A stretch of 64,000 nt of DNA. Origin: Ruegeria halocynthiae. Lineage in GTDB: Bacteria > Pseudomonadota > Alphaproteobacteria > Rhodobacterales > Rhodobacteraceae. A program made the position numbers and the translations under genes. The stretch is taken from assembly GCF_900106805.1 (NCBI RefSeq), contig NZ_FNNP01000009.1, positions 1-64,000 on the forward strand, written 5' to 3'. The notes under the pieces were generated by a model, which did not search any database, had not been told where the DNA came from, and saw nothing but the letters and a program-made list of their open reading frames with translations. Below are positions 27,562-37,648 of the stretch, piece by piece. The first letter of the stretch is position 1. The number at the start of each line of letters is the position of its first letter.

Positions 27562-28665
27562 TTAGACGCTTTCGTCCAGCGCCGCCAGGATCGCATCGCC
27601 CATTTCGCTGGTCGATACCGGTTCAACACCTTCGTCGGCCAACAGATCGGCCGTGCGAACGCCGTCGGCCAGAACCTTTTCGATCGCCGCTTCCAGCCGA
27701 CCCGCTTCGTCGCCCTGATCGAAGCTGTAGCGCAGGGCCATGGCAAAGCTGAGGATACAGGCAATTGGATTGGCTTTGCCCTGACCGGTAATGTCGGGGG
27801 CCGAACCATGTACGGGTTCGTACATCGCCTTGGGACGGCCATTGGCCATCGGGGCACCCAGTGAGGCCGAAGGCAGCATACCCAGTGAACCGGTCAGCAT
27901 CGCAGCGCAATCGGACAGAACATCGCCAAACAGGTTGTCGGTGACGATCACGTCAAACTGCTTGGGTGCGCGCACCAGCTGCATCGCACCGTTGTCAGCA
28001 TACATGTGGGACAACTCGACCTCGGGGTATTCCGCACCAACGCGGGTTACGACTTCGCGCCACAGGATGCCCGATTCCATTACGTTGGCTTTTTCCATCG
28101 AGCACAGTTTTTTGTTCCGACGCATCGCCAGTTCGAACGCCGAACGCGCGGCCCGTTCGATTTCGGATTCTGTGTAACGCTGGGTGTTGATGCCCACACG
28201 CTCATTACCTTCTTCGAAAATGCCGCGCGGCTCGCCGAAATAAACTCCCGATGTCAGCTCACGCACGATCATGATATCCAGACCGGCCACGATGTCTTTC
28301 TTCAGTGATGAGAAATCAGCCAGCGCGTCAAAACACTGTGCGGGGCGTAAATTCGAATACAGATCCATTTCCTTGCGCAGACGCAGCAACCCCCGCTCGG
28401 GCTTCAGGCTGAAGTCCAGATCGTCGTATTTGGGGCCGCCAACAGCACCCAACAGCACCGCGTCAACCTCTTGCGCCTTGGCCATGGTCTCATCCGATAG
28501 CGGCTTGCCATGGATGTCATACGCAGCGCCGCCGACCAGATCCTCGCTCACGTCAAATTGAAGGCCGCGATTGGTGCCGAACCAATCGATGATTTTGCGC
28601 ACTTCGGCCATAACTTCCGGGCCAATTCCGTCTCCGGGCAGGATGAGGAGCGAGGGGTTGGACAT
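27562..28665 (-). CDS. leuB: 3-isopropylmalate dehydrogenase
   Basis: 367 residues from the ATG at 28665, which has AAGGAG upstream. Motifs: [12 protein letters not shown] at the N-terminus, [41 protein letters not shown] for substrate and Mg binding, and [10 protein letters not shown] for NAD. It oxidises and decarboxylates 3-isopropylmalate in leucine synthesis. leuD and leuC lie 4.6 and 5.8 kb away on the same strand. Confidence 0.97.
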   Translation of the reverse strand: MSNPSLLILPGDGIGPEVMAEVRKIIDWFGTNRGLQFDVSEDLVGGAAYDIHGKPLSDETMAKAQEVDAVLLGAVGGPKYDDLDFSLKPERGLLRLRKEMDLYSNLRPAQCFDALADFSSLKKDIVAGLDIMIVRELTSGVYFGEPRGIFEEGNERVGINTQRYTESEIERAARSAFELAMRRNKKLCSMEKANVMESGILWREVVTRVGAEYPEVELSHMYADNGAMQLVRAPKQFDVIVTDNLFGDVLSDCAAMLTGSLGMLPSASLGAPMANGRPKAMYEPVHGSAPDITGQGKANPIACILSFAMALRYSFDQGDEAGRLEAAIEKVLADGVRTADLLADEGVEPVSTSEMGDAILAALDESV

Positions 28666-29159
28666 CGACAGTCTCCTTGCGTTTTGTCGCACAGGCCCTA
28701 GCGTTTGCAGCGCATCGGGTCAATGAGACGTACCCGCCAAATCACGAGGAAAACACAGGCTGACACCCGGAATTCCGGCTGTTTCGCTGAAAATCGAAAC
28801 TGTGGGTCGTGGCACCTTTGATCTTGGACGTGACACCTGCAGCGCGAGAGCATTCAGGTGAAAACGGAAAGCTGGTGATTCAGTATCGCACTCGGCGTCG
28901 TCCGATCAGCATTCACCAGTTGAGTGAGGGCAGAATATCTCGGTTGTCCGCGATGGCAGCGCTAAGGCCATGTTGTTTGCGGAGCCGGGGCATTTGTAAA
29001 TCAAATCCAATCAAATCCAATCAAATCCTCCAATACATCTGGCGGCAGACAACGCCATTTGCGCAAGGTGCCATGTCAAACATTGTCGACGGCCTGAAGT
29101 TTTCTGTGGCCAGTATCTATCTCGCCCGGGGAACCCAAACTGGTGCGCTATGGGCCGTA
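28666..29159. other. Non-coding stretch with a 10-bp tandem repeat
   Basis: Besides the leuB promoter region, it contains TCAAATCCAA twice and a third partial copy (29001-29028). One plus-strand frame near 28860-28890 reads SGENGKLVIQYRT, recalling the C-terminal domain of ParB proteins, but no longer match is seen. No gene is supported. Confidence 0.45.
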
Positions 29160-30053
29160 TTACAACCTGGCCTTCAGCCCTTCAGCCAGCAAATCCCAGA
29201 CCCGGCGAATGCGCGGGGTCTGTCGCATCGCCTGAGGAGCGGCCAGCCAGACCGGAAGAACCGGTATTTCGACATCGATTTCCAGCACCTCAACATTTGG
29301 ATCAGCCTGCACGATGCTGAGCTGGCTGAATCCCACCCCGCAACCCGCCCGGATCAGCTCCCAATAAGCCGTCTGGTTGTCGCACCGCGTGGCAAAGCTA
29401 TCGCGGCTGGCAGGCCAACCTTTGTTGCGCATCGCGGCGATGATATCTTCGTTGGTATCAAATCCCACCAGGTCGTGCTGCATCAGTTCTGCTGGGCTTG
29501 TCGGTCGTCCGGCGCGATCCAGATAGGATCGGGCTGCGCAGAAACACAGCGGAACTTCTCCGATGTGCTTGGCGATGATATCGACCTGATCGGGGCGATA
29601 CATGCGCACGGCGATATCGGCCTCGCGGAACAGCAGGTTTTCGCTGGCATCCGAGGCAACCAGATCAAGTTGAATGGCCGGTTCTGCCTGACGAATTGCG
29701 GCAATTATCGGTGGTAATAAATGGTGTGAAACAAAGACCGACGCCGTGATTCTGACTGATCCTTCCAGCTGTTGGATTTGCCCAGCAGCAGTCAGACCCA
29801 GTGCATTGACGGCGCCGTACATCTGTTGAGCCATCGGCAGCACCTGTCGCCCCACCTCGCTGAGCGTCAATCCTCGTGCGTGGCGATCAAACAGGGATAC
29901 GCCCAGCTCGTCCTCCAGCGCGTGCACCTGCCGCCCGAGTGTCGGTTGGCTGCGCCCCAGTTGCTTGGCCGCGGCGGACAGAGAACCGGTTTCTGCGACA
30001 GCCAGAAAGCTTTGAATCAAGGACCAGTCGGACAGTTGTAGAGGATGCGCCAT
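29160..30053 (-). CDS. LysR-family transcriptional regulator
   Basis: 297 residues. The N-terminal winged helix is typical (SLIQSFLAVAETGSLSAAAK, then GRSQPTLGRQVHALEDELG, residues about 8-60), followed by a two-lobed effector domain. Family members usually control a divergent gene; here that is the NAD(P)-binding protein at 30136, across an 82-bp gap. Confidence 0.92.
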   Translation of the reverse strand: MAHPLQLSDWSLIQSFLAVAETGSLSAAAKQLGRSQPTLGRQVHALEDELGVSLFDRHARGLTLSEVGRQVLPMAQQMYGAVNALGLTAAGQIQQLEGSVRITASVFVSHHLLPPIIAAIRQAEPAIQLDLVASDASENLLFREADIAVRMYRPDQVDIIAKHIGEVPLCFCAARSYLDRAGRPTSPAELMQHDLVGFDTNEDIIAAMRNKGWPASRDSFATRCDNQTAYWELIRAGCGVGFSQLSIVQADPNVEVLEIDVEIPVLPVWLAAPQAMRQTPRIRRVWDLLAEGLKARL

Positions 30054-30135
30054 TCAAAAACGAATACATGATCTGCGTTTTTTGGCAATTTCCAAATACC
30101 ACTGAATGAATAGGTTGGGCCCGAACGGAGGGCTG

Positions 30136-31041
30136 ATGCAACAGACTGTACTTATTCTCGGAGCGACGGGCCGCTTTGGCCGCAATGCCGCTCAGGCTTT
30201 CACTGATGCGGGCTGGGCCGTGCACAGGTTTGATCGCCGCAGTGAAGATTTGCGCGTGGCGACCCGTGGGGTAGACGTCATCGTAAACGCCTGGAACCCG
30301 CCTTATCCTGACTGGGCGCAGCATGTCCCTGACCTGCATCGTCAGGTGATCGCGGCCGCATCCCACCGCGATCTGACCGTCATTGTGCCGGGGAATGTTT
30401 ATGTCTTCGGCGCAGATACGCCCGGGCCATGGTCGGGTGAAACGCCCCATCTGGCGCGCAATCCGCTGGGCCGCGTACGGATCGAAATGGAAGAGGCCTA
30501 TCGTGCCTCATCCGTGCGGACTATTATTCTGCGCGCAGGTGATTTCATCGATACTACGGAGTCCGGCAATTGGTTCGATCAGGTCATGATCAAATATTTG
30601 CGGCGCGGCCGTCTTGTCTACCCGGGCAACCCCGAGACCCCTCATGCCTGGGCCTATTTGCCCGATTTAACCCGCGCAGCCGTGGCGCTGGCTGAGATGC
30701 GTAACGACCTGCCGCGTTTCTGCGATGTACCCTTTGCCGGGTATACAGTGACTGGGGCTGAAATGGCTCGAATGTTGTCGCAAGTTACCGGGCAGCACGT
30801 CGAGATTAAGCAAATGGCGTGGTGGCCGCTGCACATCGCCCGCCCGTTCTGGCGCTTGGCTTCTCATCTGCTTGAGATGCGGTATCTGTGGGAGACACCG
30901 CATCGGCTGGACGATGGCTTCTTTGACGAGCTACTGCCTGGATTTGCGCAGACCGATTTGAGTGAAGCGCTGAGAAACGCAATTACCAAGCCAGCGGAAT
31001 CAGAAACACGGGAACAATGCGGCGCAGCTCTGCAATCATGA
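30136..31041 (+). CDS. NAD(P)-binding epimerase/dehydratase-like protein
   Basis: 301 residues from the ATG at 30136 with GGAGGG upstream. An extended short-chain dehydrogenase Rossmann start (LILGATGRFGRNAAQAF) and later VIVPGNVYVFG and GRVRIEMEEAY are seen, the last two in the places of the catalytic region although the classic YxxxK is not clear. Substrate unknown. Divergent from the LysR gene, its probable regulator. Confidence 0.8.
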   Translation: MQQTVLILGATGRFGRNAAQAFTDAGWAVHRFDRRSEDLRVATRGVDVIVNAWNPPYPDWAQHVPDLHRQVIAAASHRDLTVIVPGNVYVFGADTPGPWSGETPHLARNPLGRVRIEMEEAYRASSVRTIILRAGDFIDTTESGNWFDQVMIKYLRRGRLVYPGNPETPHAWAYLPDLTRAAVALAEMRNDLPRFCDVPFAGYTVTGAEMARMLSQVTGQHVEIKQMAWWPLHIARPFWRLASHLLEMRYLWETPHRLDDGFFDELLPGFAQTDLSEALRNAITKPAESETREQCGAALQS

Positions 31042-31063
31042 ATGCTTGCTGGTTGGCACGTCG

Positions 31064-32086
31064 CTAATCGTCGTACAGATCGACCCATACAAGCCGGTGA
31101 CGGCTTGCTGTTTCAGCAACGTCGCGGGCTTCGGTTTCGGGCCAATAGATGCCTGCATCCAGTACGCGCCAATCGGCTGAGGGCAATACGTAATCCACTC
31201 GCATCTCACCAACGCCCTTCCACGCCACGGTTGAGGCCGACCCGGCGGGGTCCACAGGCATCGGGTCCTGGATCAATGGGTTGGCAATAAGGTTCCTGAT
31301 TGCAGGTTTGTGGCCTTCCCCCCTGTGCGGGTCCAGATTCGCATCGCCGGCGATGATGAAACGGTGCGAAGAGAAAGGGCCGAGGTCACCATTCAGAAGC
31401 AGCGACCAAAACCGAATCTCATCCCTGTTACGCAACCCGTTCCGATCCTCGGGTCCATCAAAGACCGGAGGGCTGGCGTGAAAGGTCATCAGATCGATAC
31501 GGCCACCCGGGGCGTCAATCGGTATGATCCAATGCGCGGTCGAAGACAGTCTTTGGACGGACTGGGCCTGCCCAGACGGGAAGGGTTCCCTTTTCACGGT
31601 TGGGAGGGTCGCCCCCGGCAGATCTTGCCACAGCATTTCGGAAAAGGACTGCACTTTGTCGGTCTCGATCGGATAGCGGGACAAAACCGCCAGCCCGTTC
31701 TGACCCGTGAACCGCCCCCAGCCCTGCGCGTCACCGGGGCCACCGGTCTTGCCGTCCCCATCCAGATCCAGACCCGTTTCGACCCCCGAATTGGGCTGCG
31801 CTGTGAAGCTGTGCGGATAGTTCAGGCCTCGGTCATTCAGCGCCTCTGCCAAGGCTGCAAGGGCAAGCCCGTCGAGATCCCAATCGAGTCCCTGAAGGGC
31901 TATGATGTCGGGGCGGGTTGCCGCCATCACCTCGATCACTGCGTTAACCTGCGGATCAGCGCGCTGGATGTCACGCAGCAAAATGCCGGGACCCTTGCGG
32001 CTTAGTTCGGTGTTGAAATTTGCAACGCGTAACGTCTCTGCCTGTGCCGCGAAGGGCAGCAATAACAGGATCAGGACGCGGATCAT
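31064..32086 (-). CDS. Exported endonuclease/exonuclease/phosphatase-family protein
   Basis: 340 residues from the ATG at 32086. A signal peptide covers residues 1-16 (AQA). The EEP fold shows VANFNTELS, PDIIALQGLDWD, NGLAVLSRYPIE, MTFHASPPVF, IIAGDANLDPHRG and a terminal DYVLPS, matching the metal and catalytic residues (Asn, Glu-equivalent, His, Asp-x-Asn). The usual catalytic Glu position reads Gln in ALQGLD, so activity may be altered. It overlaps the membrane-protein gene upstream by 4 bases. It acts in the periplasm, substrate unknown. Confidence 0.82.
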   Translation of the reverse strand: MIRVLILLLLPFAAQAETLRVANFNTELSRKGPGILLRDIQRADPQVNAVIEVMAATRPDIIALQGLDWDLDGLALAALAEALNDRGLNYPHSFTAQPNSGVETGLDLDGDGKTGGPGDAQGWGRFTGQNGLAVLSRYPIETDKVQSFSEMLWQDLPGATLPTVKREPFPSGQAQSVQRLSSTAHWIIPIDAPGGRIDLMTFHASPPVFDGPEDRNGLRNRDEIRFWSLLLNGDLGPFSSHRFIIAGDANLDPHRGEGHKPAIRNLIANPLIQDPMPVDPAGSASTVAWKGVGEMRVDYVLPSADWRVLDAGIYWPETEARDVAETASRHRLVWVDLYDD

Positions 32087-32913
32087 GCGATCTGGGTTGT
32101 CTCGGCGGTAGAGTAGGAACGGCGTTTTTCCACAATCAGGCCGGCAATGCGCAGCGTCGCCATGCCGCGCATGATCATGCTGGCGGGCAGGAAGGCCCAT
32201 GCGCAAAGCGTCCAGATCAGGGTTTGAGGATCACTGAGCGCTATCGGCGTAATAAATTCAGCCGTCAGTTTGATTGCAGCGGGGATCAGGAATGGCAGCA
32301 AGGCCCCGATTGCGATGTTCAGCCGTCCGTCGCGTTGCAGACGTGTTACAACATCACCGCCCTTGGTCGGGTCAAACAGCGGCAGATTGGTCCAGACGTT
32401 GAACGCGCCATTCCCCGTGGGCCACCCCCGAAGTTTTACCGCATAGGCAAAGCTGGCGATGGTGACCAACGCTGCAAGATAGGCGATGCTGGCGGAAATT
32501 CGCACAAGCTCAACCAAAGGCTGGCTGGCATCGCCAGGAAGCATCAGAACCACAAGCCGAACGGGGGAATATGGGAAGTCCACCACGCTCGAGACCATCA
32601 GGCCAATCGAGTAGAACACAGCTGTCAGGTCTGAGGGGGCATAGGCGTTTTTGCAGATCAGGGTCAGGAACGTGACCATCGACATAAGGCCGACAAAACG
32701 CAGCCGGTTCACCGGCGGAGCATCACGGAATTCGATAAAGCTGGGAAAGGCTGAGTTGTATTCAGAGAAAGTCAGGATAAACGCAAGGATCGCCAGAAAG
32801 ACGACAATCTCAGTCCCGTTCGACGTCGATGTAGGCAGGTACAACGCAGGGGTTAGCACCATCAGTGCTACCAACAATCCACGTATCGCCGCCCCCGTTG
32901 TGCGTGCAATCAC
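32083..32913 (-). CDS. Polytopic membrane protein of unknown function
   Basis: About 276 residues if translation starts at the GTG at 32913 (GGAAAGG 9 bases upstream); the frame is open to 33108, but those extra residues look non-coding. Six or so hydrophobic helices, including LLVALMVLTPALYLP, IVVFLAILAFILTF and FVGLMSMVTFLTLI. No family recognised. Coupled by an ATGA overlap to the exported phosphatase-like protein, so the two may work together at the envelope. Confidence 0.65.
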   Translation of the reverse strand: MIARTTGAAIRGLLVALMVLTPALYLPTSTSNGTEIVVFLAILAFILTFSEYNSAFPSFIEFRDAPPVNRLRFVGLMSMVTFLTLICKNAYAPSDLTAVFYSIGLMVSSVVDFPYSPVRLVVLMLPGDASQPLVELVRISASIAYLAALVTIASFAYAVKLRGWPTGNGAFNVWTNLPLFDPTKGGDVVTRLQRDGRLNIAIGALLPFLIPAAIKLTAEFITPIALSDPQTLIWTLCAWAFLPASMIMRGMATLRIAGLIVEKRRSYSTAETTQIA

Positions 32914-33186
32914 AATCCGAACCCTTTCCAAACCGGAGTAGTCGATTCTGTGCCGACTTATCGTCCAACTTGTGCTCACCGCTCGTTCATTGGCGGCTAC
33001 CTCATGGGAGCCAACATTGCCGATAAGCGGTATTTCGCTCAAGCCAGTGTGCAGAAAACACGCAATTTCGGGCAAAATGATGGCGCAACTGGTGCGGGAT
33101 TGCATCATTTCCGACGCAAATCCGACGTGTATCTCAAAATGATACCTAGATATTGTGGATTCTGAAAACTCAACCCCAAGAATGCG

Positions 33187-33212
33187 AACGGGGTCGCGCT
33201 GGCGACCCCGTT
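33187..33212. terminator. Terminator downstream of leuD
   Basis: AACGGGGTCGC and GCGACCCCGTT with a 4-base loop, flanked by an outer CTCAAC/GTTGAG pair. It lies 31 bases beyond the leuD stop on the minus strand. Confidence 0.75.
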
Positions 33213-33243
33213 AAGTTGAGTATCAACAGATTCGTCCCCAGAA

Positions 33244-33849
33244 TCATACCCAGGGGCGGGCCTGGCTGGCGTGATTCTCGAATTTGTCGATGTGGTGGTC
33301 TTTTTCCATGGTCAGGCCGATATCGTCCAGACCGTTCAACAGGCAGTGCTTGCGGTGCGGGTCGATGTCGAACTCGATGACAATCCCATCCGAAGTGGTG
33401 ACCTGCTGATCTTCAAGGTGAACGGTCATGCGGGCGTTTTCGCCCTTGTGCGCATCATCCATCAGAATCGCGTGATGCTCTTCTTCGACCACGATGGGCA
33501 GGATGCCGTTCTTGAAGCAGTTATTAAAGAAGATGTCGGCAAAGCTGGTCGAGATCACGACCTTGATGCCGAAATCCTTGATTGCCCAGGGCGCGTGTTC
33601 GCGCGATGAGCCACAGCCGAAATTGTCACCCGCCACCAGAATCTCGGTGTTGCGATAGGCGGGTTTGTTCAGGACGAAATCCTCGTTCTCTCCGCCATGT
33701 TCGTGAAAACGCATCTCATCAAACAGCACGACGCCAAGGCCGGACCGTTTGATGGTTTTCAGGTGAACTTTGGGAATGATCATATCGGTATCGATATTGA
33801 TCAATGGCATCGGGGCGGCCACCCCGTGGACTTTGTCGAACTTTTCCAT
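33244..33849 (-). CDS. leuD: 3-isopropylmalate dehydratase small subunit
   Basis: 201 residues from the ATG at 33849. It has [16 protein letters not shown] near the start, [16 protein letters not shown] and [17 protein letters not shown], the swivelling-domain signatures of aconitase-like small subunits. With LeuC it isomerises isopropylmalate. It is preceded by hdeD and leuC on the same strand. Confidence 0.97.
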   Translation of the reverse strand: MEKFDKVHGVAAPMPLINIDTDMIIPKVHLKTIKRSGLGVVLFDEMRFHEHGGENEDFVLNKPAYRNTEILVAGDNFGCGSSREHAPWAIKDFGIKVVISTSFADIFFNNCFKNGILPIVVEEEHHAILMDDAHKGENARMTVHLEDQQVTTSDGIVIEFDIDPHRKHCLLNGLDDIGLTMEKDHHIDKFENHASQARPWV

Positions 33850-33891
33850 GTCTACACTCCTGCGAGAGTGGGCCGCGCCCATGTCCCGCGT

Positions 33892-34437
33892 TTAAGCTTG
33901 TTTCGTTTCGTCGTTGGGTGCGTTCTTGACGAAGAACGCCATGAAGACCAATCCGAACCCATTGAACAGCATCTCGATGCCCAGCAGGATACCCAGCAAG
34001 CTCAGCAGAGCTGCGGATTCCGATGCCGCATAGGACCAGATGATACCGGCCAGCAGGATCGACAAGATGCCCGAGATCAGCGTGGGCCAGAAAAACTGTG
34101 TTCCCTTCATCTGGAACGACAGGATGATCCGTGCGATGCCGCCTGCCATGAACAGGATCAGCACCACAGTCGCCAATGTCAGCGTGCCCTGAAGCGGGTG
34201 ATCCAGAAAGGACCAGCCCAGGAACAGCATAACCACACCCATGATGAGCGACAGGATTTTGTTGCCGGTGCCCTCAACGGTAAAGCCGCCGACCACCTGC
34301 AAGCCGCCTGCGATCAGCAGTAGAACGCCGGTGACGACGGTCACGGCAACCGATGCAACCACAGGTGCACCCAGCACGAATACGCCGAACGCTATGGACA
34401 GCAGTCCCAGCAGCAGCCATTTGACCCAATCACTCAT
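33892..34437 (-). CDS. HdeD-family (DUF308) membrane protein
   Basis: 181 residues, ATG 34437, six hydrophobic helices in a repeated two-helix pattern (FGVFVLGAPVVASVAVTVVT, then LIAGGLQVVGGF, then LFLGWSFLDHPL). The family was named for acid resistance in enterics, but most members have no proven role. It sits between leuC (38 bases) and leuD (42 bases) and is probably co-transcribed with them. Confidence 0.85.
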   Translation of the reverse strand: MSDWVKWLLLGLLSIAFGVFVLGAPVVASVAVTVVTGVLLLIAGGLQVVGGFTVEGTGNKILSLIMGVVMLFLGWSFLDHPLQGTLTLATVVLILFMAGGIARIILSFQMKGTQFFWPTLISGILSILLAGIIWSYAASESAALLSLLGILLGIEMLFNGFGLVFMAFFVKNAPNDETKQA

Positions 34438-34475
34438 GTTTGTCTCTCCATCAAATATTTAGATATGAGAGACTC

Positions 34476-35879
34476 TTACATCAATTCACGGACGTCTGTA
34501 AGCCGTCCCGTGATCGCTGCCGCAGCCGCCATCGCGGGGCTCAGCAGATGGGTGCGCCCGCCCCGGCCCTGACGCCCTTCAAAGTTGCGGTTCGAGGTCG
34601 CGGCACAACGTTCGCCCGGTTGCAACTGATCGGGGTTCATCGCCAGACACATAGAACATCCCGCCAGACGCCATTCAAATCCGGCTTCCTTGAAGATATC
34701 GGCCAGACCTTCTTCTTCGGCCTGTGCACGCACCAGACCCGAACCGGGCACGACCATGGCACGCATCCCGTCCTTGATTTTCTTGCCTTTCAGGATCTTG
34801 GCGGCTGCGCGCAGGTCCTCGATACGGCCGTTGGTGCACGATCCGATGAACACGGTGTCGATTTCAACGTCGCTCAGCTTCTGACCGGCTTCCAGACCCA
34901 TGTACTCGATGGATCGGCGGGCCGCGTCGACTTTACCACCTTCAAAATCTTCCGGGTTAGGAACGGTTGCGGTGATCGGCAGCACGTCCTCGGGGCTGGT
35001 GCCCCAGGTCACGACGGGTGCGATGTCTTCACCGCGCAGGGTGATGACCTTGTCGAAATGCGCGTCGTCGTCAGTATAAAGCGTTTTCCACCAGTTCAGA
35101 GCCGCTTCCCATTGGGCACCCTTGGGTGCGTGCGGGCGACCTTTTACATATTCATAGGTGGTCTCATCCGGCGCGATCAGGCCCGCGCGCGCGCCGCCTT
35201 CGATCGCCATGTTGCAGACGGTCATGCGACCTTCCATCGACAGATCGCGGATCGCTTCGCCGCAATACTCGATGACATAGCCGGTGCCGCCGGCGGTTCC
35301 AGTCTCACCGATCACGGCCAGAGTGATATCCTTGGCGGTCACGCCCGGCTGAAGTTTGCCGGTGATTTCCACCTTCATGTTCTTGGATTTTTTCTGGATC
35401 AGCGTCTGCGTGGCCAGAACGTGTTCAACCTCGGACGTGCCGATGCCGTGGGCCAGCGCGCCGAATGCGCCATGAGTCGCAGTGTGGCTGTCACCGCAAA
35501 CAACGGTCATACCGGGCAGGGTCCAACCCTGTTCCGGGCCTACAATGTGCACGATGCCCTGACGGACATCATTCACCGGGTAGTAGTGAATGCCGAAATC
35601 CTTGGCGTTCTTGTCCAGCGCTTCAACCTGAATGCGCGATTCCGGGTTTTCGATTCCGTTCACACGATCCGGCGTGGTCGGAACATTGTGGTCCGGAACG
35701 GCGATGGTCTTTTCTGGCGCGCGCACCGGACGGCCTGCCATGCGCAGCCCTTCAAAGGCTTGCGGGCTGGTCACTTCGTGAACCAGATGCCTGTCGATAT
35801 AAAGCAGGCAGGTGCCATCATCGGCTTCGTGCGCGACATGGGCATCCCAGATCTTGTCATAGAGTGTTTTGGGGGACAT
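34476..35879 (-). CDS. leuC: 3-isopropylmalate dehydratase large subunit
   Basis: 467 residues from the ATG at 35879. Aconitase-type motifs: [38 protein letters not shown] and [12 protein letters not shown], supplying the three cysteines of the 4Fe-4S cluster. Works with LeuD. First gene of leuC-hdeD-leuD. The 240-bp upstream gap to mscS carries the promoter; no clear leader peptide was found. Confidence 0.97.
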   Translation of the reverse strand: MSPKTLYDKIWDAHVAHEADDGTCLLYIDRHLVHEVTSPQAFEGLRMAGRPVRAPEKTIAVPDHNVPTTPDRVNGIENPESRIQVEALDKNAKDFGIHYYPVNDVRQGIVHIVGPEQGWTLPGMTVVCGDSHTATHGAFGALAHGIGTSEVEHVLATQTLIQKKSKNMKVEITGKLQPGVTAKDITLAVIGETGTAGGTGYVIEYCGEAIRDLSMEGRMTVCNMAIEGGARAGLIAPDETTYEYVKGRPHAPKGAQWEAALNWWKTLYTDDDAHFDKVITLRGEDIAPVVTWGTSPEDVLPITATVPNPEDFEGGKVDAARRSIEYMGLEAGQKLSDVEIDTVFIGSCTNGRIEDLRAAAKILKGKKIKDGMRAMVVPGSGLVRAQAEEEGLADIFKEAGFEWRLAGCSMCLAMNPDQLQPGERCAATSNRNFEGRQGRGGRTHLLSPAMAAAAAITGRLTDVRELM

Positions 35880-36121
35880 CTGTCCTCTCCCGTATGTAAT
35901 GAGAAATAGCTGGCGAAATGGCTTAGGCCGCAGATAGGCGGGCCAGAACCGTGCGGGCGGCCCCATAGAACCGTTCACGCAAACGCGCACGGTCTTCCAG
36001 ATTCTGGATTTGGGCCACTTTGAGTCTCATGCGCACCAGATATAACGGGGTTTGATGGCAATCAAGGTTCAATCGGGCTGCGGGCTTGCATCCTATCTTG
36101 CGGATGGTCAAGCTGATGGTC

Positions 36122-37483
36122 ATGAATCAGGATTTGCTACCAGAATCGCTGTCCGAGCTTTACGGCAATATGGCGGCGGCCTTTTCAGCACAATTTGAGA
36201 ATCTGATCGAATTGATCGTCACACCGGGCTGGAGACAGTATCAACTGGTCATCATCCTGTTTTTGTGGACGCTGGCATTCCTGCTGAAATTCCTGACCCA
36301 AAATCGCTGGGATTCATGGGCCCGCGCGCGCACCGGATGGCCGAAATGGCGTCTGCGCCTCCTGATCCAACTCATGCGGCGCCTGACGCTTGTGTATTTT
36401 GTGCTCATGTCCTGGTCGCTCTATTGGGTGATGCAGAACACGACGTGGCCCTCTCACAGTTACATCATCGGGGTCATAGCGACCTTGGCCGTGGCATGGC
36501 TGGCCATCGCGCTTGTGTCACGATTGGTCCGCAACCGAACATTGCGGCAAATTTTTAAATGGTCGATGTGGATCTACGCAACATTGATTGCTTTGGGGCT
36601 GACGGACGATGTGGCGGAATTTCTCGATGGCGTAGCGATTACCATCGGTGACCTTCATATATCGGTCCTTGGGATCATCAAGGCCGTCCTCCTGATTGGT
36701 GTTTTGTTGACACTGGCGCGGATCGGGACGCGCACAGCCGAGCGGGGTCTAAAGGGCAACGCGGATATTACGCCCTCGATGCAGGTGTTGTTGGCCAAGG
36801 GCATTCAGGTCCTGCTTTATGGCGCGGTTTTCATGGCGGCAATCCGCACGCTTGGGTTTGATCTGACGGGGATTGCCCTGTTGTCCGGTGCGATCGGCGT
36901 TGGGATCGGGTTTGGGTTGCAAAAGGTGGTCTCGAACCTGATTTCGGGCATCATCATTTTGATGGACCGATCGATCAAGCCGGGTGATGTGATCTCGCTG
37001 GGGGATACGTTTGGTTGGATCAATGCGCTGGGCGCACGCTATGTCTCGGTCGTCACCCGAGATGGGCGAGAATACCTGATTCCGAACGAAGACCTGATTA
37101 CCAATCAGGTGGTGAACTGGTCACATTCCGACCGTTTCGTAAGGCTCGACCTGGATTTCGGTACCAGCTATGGTGACGACCCGCATCATGTGCGCGCAAC
37201 GGCTATCCGATCCGTTAAAACCGTTGGGCGCGTGCTGAGCGGTGGCAAACACGAGCCCGTCTGTCACATCACCGGGTTTGGAGACAGCAGCGTGGACTAT
37301 GTGCTGCGGTTCTGGATCAGCGATCCGAACAAGGGTCTGACCAATATCCGGGGCAATGTTTTTCTGGCGCTGTGGGATGCCTTCAAGGCCGAGGGCATCT
37401 CGATCCCCTTCCCGCAGCGCGAAGTTCGCGTTCTTGGCAACGAATCGCACGGCGCAGACGGGCAACAACTCGCTAAAGAGTGA
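36122..37483 (+). CDS. MscS-family mechanosensitive channel
   Basis: 453 residues from the ATG at 36122; ATG codons at 36104 and 36116 are alternatives, none with a strong ribosome-binding site. Several N-terminal helices precede the MscS core: pore-lining helix (GAIGVGIGFGLQKVVSNLIS), beta domain entry (DRSIKPGDVISLGDTFGWI), RYVSVVTRDGREYLIPNEDL and the C-terminal WDAFKAEGISIPFPQREV. It releases solutes on hypo-osmotic shock. Confidence 0.93.
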   Translation: MNQDLLPESLSELYGNMAAAFSAQFENLIELIVTPGWRQYQLVIILFLWTLAFLLKFLTQNRWDSWARARTGWPKWRLRLLIQLMRRLTLVYFVLMSWSLYWVMQNTTWPSHSYIIGVIATLAVAWLAIALVSRLVRNRTLRQIFKWSMWIYATLIALGLTDDVAEFLDGVAITIGDLHISVLGIIKAVLLIGVLLTLARIGTRTAERGLKGNADITPSMQVLLAKGIQVLLYGAVFMAAIRTLGFDLTGIALLSGAIGVGIGFGLQKVVSNLISGIIILMDRSIKPGDVISLGDTFGWINALGARYVSVVTRDGREYLIPNEDLITNQVVNWSHSDRFVRLDLDFGTSYGDDPHHVRATAIRSVKTVGRVLSGGKHEPVCHITGFGDSSVDYVLRFWISDPNKGLTNIRGNVFLALWDAFKAEGISIPFPQREVRVLGNESHGADGQQLAKE

Positions 37484-37591
37484 CGCGATGTGCACTGGCC
37501 TCTGCGCGCCTTCATTGAAATGTTGCAATCCCCTTGTTACCTTATTAGTACCCCTGCGCCGGGGTTTTGCGGCGCGCAGCAAAGGAGGACT

Positions 37592-37648
37592 ATGTCCTGT
37601 CTCTACATACACAGGCGGGTTTGCCCGCCGAAGATGGGGCCAGTGTAA
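37592..37648 (+). CDS. Possible 18-codon leader, or the frameshifted true start of rsfS
   Basis: AAAGGAGG at 37581-37588 is the only strong ribosome-binding site before rsfS. The ATG 3 bases later opens 18 codons (starting MSCLYIHRR) whose TAA overlaps the rsfS ATG at 37648. In the rsfS frame the same DNA reads SLHTQAGLPAEDGASV, which looks like protein. So either a coupled leader peptide is made, or a one-base change (mutation or sequencing error) near 37595 split the original rsfS N-terminus. Confidence 0.3.
   Translation: MSCLYIHRRVCPPKMGPV

Noticed and set aside
28845..28900. Possible fragment of ParB C-terminus (SGENGKLVIQYRT)
   Set aside because: Only about 13 residues match and no flanking ParB sequence is present, so chance cannot be excluded.
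29001..29028. att-like site because TCAAATCC also occurs in the tRNA
   Set aside because: Only 8 bases are shared and they repeat as a simple 10-bp unit.
35923..36030. 35-codon frame before leuC as a leader peptide
   Set aside because: No ribosome-binding site and no leucine run or attenuator structure was found.
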